This document shows positions 1 through 5,963 of a stretch of DNA of 12,271 bases, piece by piece. The notes beneath the pieces were generated by a model. That model ran no database searches, was not told the DNA's origin, and was given only the letters and a program-made list of their open reading frames with translations. The number at the start of each line of letters is the position of its first letter. The first letter of the stretch is position 1. This DNA comes from an uncultured Planctomycetaceae bacterium (GTDB lineage: Bacteria > Planctomycetota > Planctomycetia > Pirellulales > Lacipirellulaceae). The translations under genes and the position numbers were made by a program. The stretch covers positions 1 through 12,271 of the forward strand of contig CALMBE010000013.1 of NCBI GenBank assembly GCA_937860165.1. The letters are read 5' to 3'.

Positions 1-57
1 TAACCGCTTGCCGCCATTGCGGATAAATCAACGTCGATAGGTCGGGACAGTAGAACT

Positions 58-94
58 AGTGAAGATTATTAGCGAAGATTAGTGAACATCAGCG
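58..94. repeat. Imperfect 10-bp tandem repeat
   Basis: Copies are AGTGAAGATT (58-67), AGCGAAGATT (71-80, after a 3-bp ATT spacer) and AGTGAACATC (81-90), followed by a partial AGCG (91-94). The units differ by one to three bases. It lies in non-coding sequence and its function is unknown. Similar short runs occur between genes in planctomycete genomes as far as I recall, but I cannot verify this here. Confidence 0.6.
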
Positions 95-177
95 TTCCCC
101 ACTTCTCTTTATCCTTGACGGTCCTGGCTGCTTGGCCGGTGGGAATAAAGTGTCCCCGAAAAGGTGTCAGCCCGGCT

Positions 178-209
178 GGGGGGAGGGGGTTTTCGAGGGC
201 TGAGTGGGG
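178..209 (+). other. Putative G-quadruplex-forming run
   Basis: Four G-tracts lie on the plus strand: 178-183, 185-189, 197-199 and 206-209, separated by loops of 1, 7 and 6 nt. This fits the usual G3+N1-7 pattern. It sits just upstream of the candidate rpmI promoter, so it would act on DNA rather than on the mRNA leader if that promoter is the one used. Function is inferred only. Confidence 0.45.
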
Positions 210-230
210 TTTTTCTCTGAAAAGGCCACC

Positions 231-258
231 TTTTCACGGCAACAAATTCTGCTAGAAT
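231..258 (+). promoter_or_regulatory. Candidate extended -10 promoter for the rpmI cluster
   Basis: A -10 box TAGAAT (253-258) is preceded by TG one base upstream (250-251), giving an extended -10. A weak -35 match TTTTCA (231-236) lies 16 bp upstream. The predicted start of transcription near 265 would leave a leader of about 38 nt before the rpmI ATG. The core GCTAGAATG recurs at the same distance ahead of the minus-strand gene starting at 10879, which supports the call. Confidence 0.5.
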
Positions 259-302
259 GCGGGGCTTGTATGTTCGTCCTGGATTTCGTCGGAGATGGTG
301 AG

Positions 303-506
303 ATGCCCAAACAGAAAACCCACAAAGGTACCAAGAAGCGATTTCGCTTGTCTGCCACGGGCAAAGTGATGCACCGCAGCGCTGGCACGAGCCATTTGGC
401 GGCACGCATGAGTCAGAAACGTAAGCGCCATTTGCGAGGCACGGCGCAAACCGATACTTGCAATGCGAAGGGGATTCGCATTGCCTTGGCTGGTAATAGC
501 TACTAA
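303..506 (+). CDS. rpmI: 50S ribosomal protein bL35
   Basis: This 67-residue protein is bL35, a small basic component of the large ribosomal subunit. It begins MPKQKTHKGTKKRFRLSATG, the conserved L35 opening (typically MPKxKTxKxxxKRFxxTxxGK), followed by the basic stretch ending SQKRKRHLRGTA. Length is normal for the family. The ATG at 303 is chosen over the in-frame start at 204 because homology begins there and GGAG (291-294) sits 8 nt upstream. The next gene is rplT after 98 bp, the standard rpmI-rplT order. The usual first gene of this operon, infC, is absent upstream. The identification is firm. Confidence 0.97.
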   Translation: MPKQKTHKGTKKRFRLSATGKVMHRSAGTSHLAARMSQKRKRHLRGTAQTDTCNAKGIRIALAGNSY

Positions 507-547
507 CAGTTTGCCAGCTTAAATCAAGCTCGCCGGGCAACAAAACG

Positions 548-603
548 CCTTTCCTTGTGGAAAGGGGCCTGGGCGCGACACTTAGAGAGTGAAGGGTTCC
601 TTC
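548..603 (+). promoter_or_regulatory. Hairpins in the rpmI-rplT spacer, one sequestering the rplT Shine-Dalgarno
   Basis: Two hairpins can be drawn in the 98-nt spacer. The first pairs CCTTTCC (548-554) with GGAAAGG (559-565) over a TTGT loop. The second pairs GAAGG (591-595) with CCTTC (599-603) over a GTT loop, ending one base before the rplT ATG at 605. GAAGG is the only clear Shine-Dalgarno sequence for rplT, so pairing would hide it. In other bacteria L20 represses its own operon by binding structured leader RNA. A similar role here is inferred, and the second stem is short. Confidence 0.4.
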
Positions 604-604
604 G

Positions 605-961
605 ATGAGGACCACCAAGGGCAGTGCCCGCAATCAGGCCAAGAAGCGCCTGTTCAAAAAAACTAAGGGTTACCGAGGGGGCCGCAATAACCTATTGCGA
701 ACCGCTAAGGAAACCTTAATTCGTGCCGGCGTGTTTGCATTCCGCGATCGTCGCGTCCGCAAGCGAGAATTCCGCCAACTCTGGATCATCCGCATCAATG
801 CGGCCGCCCGGCAACGCGGGTTGCGTTACAGCGAATTGATCAGCGGCCTCAAGAAAGCCAACATTGACCTAGATCGCAAAACACTGGCCGAAATGGCGGT
901 GAATGATGCGGCGGGATTTGATGCCGTGGTTGAAAAGGCCCGTGAAGCACTGGCTGCTTAA
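605..961 (+). CDS. rplT: 50S ribosomal protein bL20
   Basis: This 118-residue protein is bL20, which binds 23S rRNA and is needed early in assembly of the large subunit. The basic N-terminal extension contains the family signature [20 protein letters not shown], followed by [24 protein letters not shown] and the conserved [20 protein letters not shown] segment of the globular domain. The length is the usual one. The ATG at 605 follows GAAGG at 591-595. The gene ends 20 bp before pheS, so rpmI, rplT, pheS and pheT are probably one transcript. L20 is a known translational autoregulator in several bacteria; the hairpins just upstream suggest but do not show this here. Confidence 0.97.
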   Translation: MRTTKGSARNQAKKRLFKKTKGYRGGRNNLLRTAKETLIRAGVFAFRDRRVRKREFRQLWIIRINAAARQRGLRYSELISGLKKANIDLDRKTLAEMAVNDAAGFDAVVEKAREALAA

Positions 962-981
962 CCGAGCGGAGGCGACGTCTC

Positions 982-2031
982 GTGGCGCTGGCTGATTTTC
1001 TCGCCACCCTCGACTCCTTGGCCCAAGAGGCCGAAACCGCGTTTTTGGCGGTCGGCGATGTTGTTGCGCTCGAAAATGCCCGGGTGGATTTCCTGGGAGC
1101 CAAGGCCGGTAAATTGCGACAAGTCCAAAAGGGACTTGGTTCGGTAACTCCCGCTGAAAAACCGGCTGCGGGGATGCGTTTCAACGAGGTGAAGAACCTT
1201 GTTGAATCCGCCTTTGCCACTGCCCAGGCAAGGCTTTCTTCGGCCACCCCCGAGAGTCGTGAGTCTGTGGACGTTACCCTCCCGGGCAAACCGCGACGGG
1301 TAGGGCATCTTCATCCAATCACGCAAACGATCCGCTCGATGAAAGAAATCATGGGTCGGCTAGGATTCACAGCCGTCGAAGGGCCCGAGATTGAAGATGA
1401 GTGGCACAATTTCGAGGCTTTGAATATTCCTTTGGTCCATCCGGCGCGGGATCCGCTCGAGAATTTTTATCTGGGTGTGGCGAAAGACCCGCCCGCTGAA
1501 GCGGGCTCGCCGGGGCCTTTTTTGTTGCGGAGTCAGACCAGTACTGTGCAGATTCGGGTGATGGAGTCCACGCTGCCACCGGTGCGAATTATCTCGCTGG
1601 GTCGCGTCTACCGCCCCGATACTGCCGACGCGACCCACTATCCGATGTTCCATCAGATCGAGGGCTTGTTGGTGGATCGCGGAGTGACGATGGCCGACCT
1701 GAAAAGCGTCCTGCGGATGTTTTGTCAGAGTTATTTCGGGGGTGAAGACGAGGTACATATCCGTTTTCGTCCGTCGTTTTTCCCCTTTACCGAGCCGAGT
1801 GTCGAAGTCGATATGAATTGGCGCGACGCGCAAGGCAACGCTGGCTGGATGGAAATGGGTGGCGCGGGAATGGTCGATCCCAATGTGCTCCGGGCCGTGG
1901 GGTACGATCCCGAGGAAGTCACCGGTTTTGCCTTCGGCCTGGGAGTGGAGCGAGTCTGCATGCGGCAACATGGCATCACCGACATCCGCGCCCTGTACCA
2001 AAACGACGTGCGATTTCTGGAGCAATTCTGA
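982..2031 (+). CDS. pheS: Phenylalanine-tRNA ligase alpha subunit
   Basis: This 349-residue protein is the catalytic alpha subunit of the alpha2-beta2 PheRS, a class II synthetase that charges tRNA-Phe with phenylalanine. Residues 1-90 form the N-terminal coiled-coil region that contacts tRNA. Motif 1 lies near [19 protein letters not shown] (111-129), motif 2 near [12 protein letters not shown] to GRVYRPD (184-213), and motif 3 at [13 protein letters not shown] (315-327). FTEPSVEVD (269-277) lines the phenylalanine pocket. The GTG start at 982 has GGAGG (968-972) 9 nt upstream. Its stop TGA overlaps the pheT ATG by one base, implying translational coupling. An unusual segment of about 15 residues (165-180) precedes motif 2 and is encoded partly by a small palindrome. 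Confidence 0.97.
   Translation: MALADFLATLDSLAQEAETAFLAVGDVVALENARVDFLGAKAGKLRQVQKGLGSVTPAEKPAAGMRFNEVKNLVESAFATAQARLSSATPESRESVDVTLPGKPRRVGHLHPITQTIRSMKEIMGRLGFTAVEGPEIEDEWHNFEALNIPLVHPARDPLENFYLGVAKDPPAEAGSPGPFLLRSQTSTVQIRVMESTLPPVRIISLGRVYRPDTADATHYPMFHQIEGLLVDRGVTMADLKSVLRMFCQSYFGGEDEVHIRFRPSFFPFTEPSVEVDMNWRDAQGNAGWMEMGGAGMVDPNVLRAVGYDPEEVTGFAFGLGVERVCMRQHGITDIRALYQNDVRFLEQF
1491..1506 (+). repeat. Small GC palindrome inside pheS
   Basis: GCCCGC (1491-1496) pairs perfectly with GCGGGC (1501-1506) over a TGAA loop. It encodes part of the [13 protein letters not shown] segment of PheS, which lies at a point where other PheS proteins have only a few residues between the 'FYL' and 'LLRSQTS' elements. 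It may be a short palindromic repeat tolerated in frame, which is inference from the comparison with E. coli PheS as I remember it. Confidence 0.45.
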
Positions 2032-4046
2032 TGATCGTCTCCTGGAATTGGCTGAAAGAATACGTCGCGCTGCCGATGACGGTTGAGCAATTGACGGATC
2101 GGCTGACGCTCTCGGGGCTGAATCTCGAGGGTTTTTTGCCAGTCGGGGATGACGTTGCTATCGATGTGGAAGTCACGAGCAACCGTCCCGACTGCTTGGG
2201 GCATCTGGGCATCGCCCGCGAGGTGTCGGTCTTGTGGGAAAGAGCGCTGAAGATCCCCGCGGCGAAACCGCAAGCGATGGGCTCGGAAGTTTCTCAAATT
2301 ACCAGCGTGACGGTTGAGTGCCCCGATCTGTGCCCGCGCTACACGGCGCGAGTTATTCGCGGGGTCAAGATCGGGCCAAGTCCAAAGTGGCTGGCCGACC
2401 GCCTGCGAACCCTGGGAATCGGCGTGATCAACAATGTGGTTGATATCTCCAACTACGTCATGCTGGAATGTGGCCAACCGCTGCACACGTTTGATTTCGC
2501 CAAGCTTGCTGGGAAAAAGATCATCGTCCGCCGCGCGAGGGCTGGGGAAAAATTCGAGGCGATCAATCACCAGGTTTACGAACTGGCCGCCGATACGTGC
2601 GTAATAGCCGATGCCGAGCGGGCCGTTGCCTTGGCCGGGGTGATGGGGGGAGCCGATACCGAAGTCAGCGAAACCACGACCGATCTGTTGATCGAAGCGG
2701 CCGCCTTCGCACAGCTTTCGGTTCGCAATACAACGCGTCACTTCAACCTGCACAGTCCTTCGTCTTACCGCTTTGAACGAGTTCTCGACCCCGAGGGGGT
2801 CGACTGGGCGAGCCGACGTTGCGCGGAGTTGATTTTGGAACTCGCGGGGGGACAACTCGCTGCCGGGGTGATCGATGTTGGTCAAGCCCTACCGCCTCGA
2901 AATCAGGTGAAGCTCCGTTTCAAGCAAATCGAGAGAATTCTCGGGATTCGCATCGTTGATGAACGTGTGAGAAACATTCTCACTGCCTTGGGCTGTGAAG
3001 AAACCCATGCCTGTGGCGAGTGTGTGAAGGTGGTTCCACCCAGTTGGCGAGCCGATCTGTCGCGTGAAATCGACTTGGTCGAGGAAGTTGCCCGGATCCA
3101 TGGTTACGATGAGATCCCCGAAGATGCCGGGGTCAAGATGGTGGCTTCGACCCGTACCGCTGAGGATCGGGTGCTCGATCAAGTCCGCGACTCGATGGTT
3201 GCCCAAGGTTTTGACGAGGCAATGACGCTCAGTGCAGTCGACAAGGAGTGGGTCGCCACGTTTCAGCCCTGGTCGTCAGCCGAACCCCTCACCACCGGCA
3301 CTCCCGTGCTGAGGCGGGCCAATTCTCTACGGCAAAGTTTGTTGCCGAGTCTGCTTGCGGCGCGGCGGACTAATGAAACCTTGAGCAATTCGGATATCGA
3401 ATTATTCGAGATCGCTAATGTCTATCTTCCGACCACTGCTGGACTTCCCGATCAGAGGCGAATGCTGGGCATCACCAGCGGACACAGTTTCTTAGAGCTC
3501 AAAGGGGTTATCGAAGTGCTCGCGGCCACGGTTGCACCGGGCACCGAACTTTCCGCCCGAGCCGACGATGCACCGTTTTTCGAGTCAGGGCAGGGGGCTG
3601 AATTAAAACTCGGCGGAAAGCTGCTCGGGTATCTCGGTGTGGTGAGTCAGGCGGCGCGCGAGCAATTTGAGTTGCGTAGCGATACGATAGTCGCTGAGAT
3701 CGATCTGGGCCTGTTGGTTAGCGCGGCAGTGCTGGTCCGGCGGGCAAAGGAGTTATCCCCCTACCCACCGGTGGCGCGGGATTTGAATCTCGTGGTCGAC
3801 GAAAAAGTTCGCTGGGCCGATGTCGAACACATTGTTCGCTGGGGTTGCGGCGAACTGTTGGAGCGGCTCACTTTCCAAGAAGAATATCGCAGCACGGAGA
3901 AGTTGGGACCGGGCAAGAAAAGTATGTTGTTTTCAATTCAACTCCGCTCGAAAACCGGCACACTCACCAACGAAGAAGCCGACAAGATTCGTGAGACCGT
4001 GGTGAAATCACTTGGCATAGAACTCGGCGGCCAACTGCGGGCGTGA
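2031..4046 (+). CDS. pheT: Phenylalanine-tRNA ligase beta subunit lacking the OB-fold tRNA-binding domain
   Basis: This 671-residue protein is the beta subunit of PheRS, carrying the editing and accessory domains. In order: an N-terminal segment (1-60) with SNRPDCLGHLGIAREV, a B3/B4 editing domain (about 105-277, with NNVVDISNYVMLECGQPLHTFD at 134-155), a B5 domain (about 285-360, ending EEVARIHGYDEIP), the inactive synthetase-like core (about 370-560), and a C-terminal FDX-ACB anticodon-binding domain (about 577-670). E. coli PheT has 795 residues. Here the text passes directly from GFLPVGDD (35-41) to VAIDVEVTSNRPDC, skipping the EMAP-II-like OB domain of about 110 residues. The ATG at 2031 overlaps the pheS stop. 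The frame is open upstream to 1818, but that part is the shadow of pheS. Confidence 0.96.
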   Translation: MIVSWNWLKEYVALPMTVEQLTDRLTLSGLNLEGFLPVGDDVAIDVEVTSNRPDCLGHLGIAREVSVLWERALKIPAAKPQAMGSEVSQITSVTVECPDLCPRYTARVIRGVKIGPSPKWLADRLRTLGIGVINNVVDISNYVMLECGQPLHTFDFAKLAGKKIIVRRARAGEKFEAINHQVYELAADTCVIADAERAVALAGVMGGADTEVSETTTDLLIEAAAFAQLSVRNTTRHFNLHSPSSYRFERVLDPEGVDWASRRCAELILELAGGQLAAGVIDVGQALPPRNQVKLRFKQIERILGIRIVDERVRNILTALGCEETHACGECVKVVPPSWRADLSREIDLVEEVARIHGYDEIPEDAGVKMVASTRTAEDRVLDQVRDSMVAQGFDEAMTLSAVDKEWVATFQPWSSAEPLTTGTPVLRRANSLRQSLLPSLLAARRTNETLSNSDIELFEIANVYLPTTAGLPDQRRMLGITSGHSFLELKGVIEVLAATVAPGTELSARADDAPFFESGQGAELKLGGKLLGYLGVVSQAAREQFELRSDTIVAEIDLGLLVSAAVLVRRAKELSPYPPVARDLNLVVDEKVRWADVEHIVRWGCGELLERLTFQEEYRSTEKLGPGKKSMLFSIQLRSKTGTLTNEEADKIRETVVKSLGIELGGQLRA

Positions 4047-4066
4047 CGCGACAGACTGCTTACCAG

Positions 4067-4072
4067 AGGAGG
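4067..4072 (+). promoter_or_regulatory. Strong Shine-Dalgarno that fixes the ligase start
   Basis: AGGAGG at 4067-4072 lies 9 nt before the ATG at 4082. It decides in favour of that start over an in-frame GTG at 4043, which would overlap the pheT stop codon and add 13 residues with no family resemblance. Confidence 0.8.
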
Positions 4073-4081
4073 GTTACCACC

Positions 4082-5764
4082 ATGTCCACTCCCTGGGTAA
4101 ATTCCCCAGACGGTTCCCATTCGGAAAATGCCGAATTGGCTGGTAAATTGCAGCCAAGGCGTGACGATCCCAACGCGCTGATCACGATTCCCTCTCTGCT
4201 GGCTGCTTCGGTAGCGGAACATCCCGACAAGCCCGCCTTGGGAATCATTCAAGCCGGGATTCTCACTTGGCGTACCTGGTTCGAGCTTGCGGGCGATGTC
4301 AGGTGCGTGGAACAGGAACTTCTGAGCCGTGGCATCGACCACGCTGACCGCGTCGTGCAGCTTGCTCCCAACAGCTACGAGTGGATTCTGACTGACCTGG
4401 CGGTTCTCGCACTCGGGGCCGTGCATGTACCGCTCCACATGTCGCTCTCTGCCGAGCAGATTGCTGAGCAACTGGACCTGGCGGATGCGAAATTGTTGGT
4501 CGTATCGAATCCCAAGCAAGGTATTCTCGGGAGCGGAAAAGTTGCTCGCGTCACCCATGGCGAGCTTCTAAGCCACAAAACCATTCCGCAATCCGAATTC
4601 CGAAATCCGCATTCCACCGATTTAGCCACGATTCTTTTCACCTCAGGGACCACCGGTCGGGCCCGGGGAGTGATGCTCAGTCACGGCAATCTCACCAGCA
4701 ACGCCATCGCCACAGCGGAAGCTGTAGGTTCTCCTCGCGAGGAAATTCGGCTTTGTTTTCTTCCCTTGAGTCACAGCTACGCGCGGACGTGCGATCTCTA
4801 CACGTGGCTCTACCGAGGTTCTCGGTTGGTGCTGGCAGAAAGTCGTGAAACGATACTACGTGACTGCCAGTTGGTTCGACCCACGGCGATCAACGGCGTG
4901 CCCTATTTCTATCAAAAGATTGCGCACCAACTTTTCGCTTCCGGGCAAAGCAATGTGCAGGGATCGCTGAATTCGCTACTCGGTGGCGAAATCCGGTTGT
5001 GTTGTTGTGGCGGTGCGGGAGTGGCGCCCGAGACGGAGCGAGTATTCTTGGAACAAGGTCTGCCGTTGCTGGCTGGGTACGGACTCACCGAGGCCGGGCC
5101 GGTGGTCTCGGCCACGAACATCGCCAATTACTCCTCTGGGAGCGTAGGGCGGCCGCTGGAGGGAGTTGAAGTGCGGATCGCCGATGGGGGCGAAATCCTC
5201 GTGCGAGGGCCGAATGTGATGCAGGGCTACTGGCGCGATGAAGCAGCCACTAGGGCGGCATTCGATCAAGATTGGCTCCGTACGGGAGATTTGGGAGAAC
5301 TCGACGATACCGGGAATCTGCGGATCGTGGGGCGATGCAAGGAAATTCTCGTGTTGTCGACGGGCAAGAATGTTTCTCCAACAAGTGTTGAGCGTTGCCT
5401 GTGGGATTCACCGCTAGTGGAAAATGTGTGCGTGGTGGGGGAAGGCAAACCGATGTTGGGGGCTCTGATTGTCCCCAATCCCAATGCACTGCGTTCCGCA
5501 ATACGGGCGGAGCGATTGTGGGTCTGGTCGCGGAAACGCGCGGTGACGCATCCCAAAGTTCGCGAGCTATTTCGTCGCGAGATCGATCGCCTGCTGATTG
5601 GTCGAAGCCGCGAGGAACAAATCGGACCGTTTGCAATCCTCGACCGCAACTTCGAGCAAGCACATGGCGAAATAACTGCCAAGTTCAGCCTGCGCCGGGA
5701 AACCATCGTGCGGAATTTCAGCCAAGTGATTGCCGATATGTATCGCTCGCTTACGAAGGGTTAG
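4082..5764 (+). CDS. AMP-forming acyl-CoA synthetase-like ligase
   Basis: This 560-residue protein belongs to the ANL superfamily, which activates carboxylic acids as acyl-adenylates, usually before transfer to CoA. Seen in order: the P-loop-like motif TSGTTGRARGV (187-197), FLPLSHSYAR (226-235), GYGLTEAGP (332-340), TGDLGELD (401-408) and GRCKEILVLSTGKNVSP (417-433). The C-terminus HGEITAKFSLRR (528-539), with the likely catalytic Lys534, resembles long-chain fatty acyl-CoA synthetases of the FAA1/FadD15 type more than acetate or amino acid activators. It is a little shorter than that family's usual 600 residues. The P-loop has 'RAR' where 'xPK' is common. The substrate cannot be told from the sequence. 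It starts 35 bp after pheT and may be read from the same transcript. A 14-bp repeat encodes residues around 169-178. Confidence 0.88.
   Translation: MSTPWVNSPDGSHSENAELAGKLQPRRDDPNALITIPSLLAASVAEHPDKPALGIIQAGILTWRTWFELAGDVRCVEQELLSRGIDHADRVVQLAPNSYEWILTDLAVLALGAVHVPLHMSLSAEQIAEQLDLADAKLLVVSNPKQGILGSGKVARVTHGELLSHKTIPQSEFRNPHSTDLATILFTSGTTGRARGVMLSHGNLTSNAIATAEAVGSPREEIRLCFLPLSHSYARTCDLYTWLYRGSRLVLAESRETILRDCQLVRPTAINGVPYFYQKIAHQLFASGQSNVQGSLNSLLGGEIRLCCCGGAGVAPETERVFLEQGLPLLAGYGLTEAGPVVSATNIANYSSGSVGRPLEGVEVRIADGGEILVRGPNVMQGYWRDEAATRAAFDQDWLRTGDLGELDDTGNLRIVGRCKEILVLSTGKNVSPTSVERCLWDSPLVENVCVVGEGKPMLGALIVPNPNALRSAIRAERLWVWSRKRAVTHPKVRELFRREIDRLLIGRSREEQIGPFAILDRNFEQAHGEITAKFSLRRETIVRNFSQVIADMYRSLTKG
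4583..4615 (+). repeat. 14-bp tandem repeat inside the ligase gene
   Basis: Two copies of a 14-bp unit, ATTCCGCAATCCGA (4583-4596) and ATTCCGAAATCCGC (4597-4610), are followed by a partial third (ATTCC, 4611-4615). They encode a linker-like peptide with SEFRNPHS just before the P-loop motif. Each 14-bp unit is itself made of similar 8- and 6-bp parts. I recall such ATCCGAAATCCGCA-type repeats from intergenic regions of environmental bacteria, but could not check this. Confidence 0.6.
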
Positions 5765-5963
5765 CAGAGCCCCAAGTAACAATTGACTCCGTGGTATTCG
5801 GCATAATCGGTACGACCCGACGTACTCCAATGGCAGAATTGACCACCCTCAGGGTGCGACCTATAAGACGTTGGGAAACTCTGCTTATTCTGCCCATGCT
5901 TCCTGACGAGGAACACGCAGTAGCTTTCCGCTTTGGTTATTGCTTGGTATCGGCAAATTTCTC
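5765..5963. other. Intergenic region before the coiled-coil gene
   Basis: I see no gene in these 199 bp. The stretch contains the candidate promoter at 5839-5867. No rho-independent terminator is evident after the ligase stop codon, so read-through from the upstream cluster is possible. Confidence 0.5.
5839..5867 (+). promoter_or_regulatory. Candidate sigma70-type promoter for the coiled-coil gene
   Basis: TTGACC (5839-5844) and TATAAG (5862-5867) are separated by exactly 17 bp, a 5/6 match to each consensus hexamer. Predicted transcription would begin near 5874, about 90 nt before the ATG at 5964. This suggests that the coiled-coil gene can be transcribed independently of the translation cluster. 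Confidence 0.5.

Larger units (their letters stand above)
1..302. other. Leader region upstream of rpmI without a recognisable gene
   Basis: I see no convincing protein gene in this stretch. A plus-strand frame is open from 204 into rpmI, but residues encoded before 303 look like chance coding and the L35 family begins at the ATG at 303. The region holds an imperfect 10-bp tandem repeat (58-94), a G-rich run (178-209) and a candidate promoter (231-258), described separately. The gene infC, which commonly precedes rpmI, is not present here. Confidence 0.6.

Noticed and set aside
204..302. Longer start for rpmI at 204
   Set aside because: The extra 33 residues do not match L35; the ATG at 303 has a good Shine-Dalgarno and the family's conserved first residues.
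109..633. Minus-strand open frame of 174 codons across the leader and rpmI
   Set aside because: It is antisense to rpmI, has unusual composition and no recognisable domain.
1731..2885. Minus-strand open frame of 384 codons opposite pheS and pheT
   Set aside because: Mirror of a GC-rich coding strand; no domains, and pheS and pheT are certain.
5783..5807. TTGACT with CATAAT as a promoter
   Set aside because: The spacer is only 13 bp, too short for a sigma70 promoter; the pair at 5839-5867 has a 17-bp spacer.
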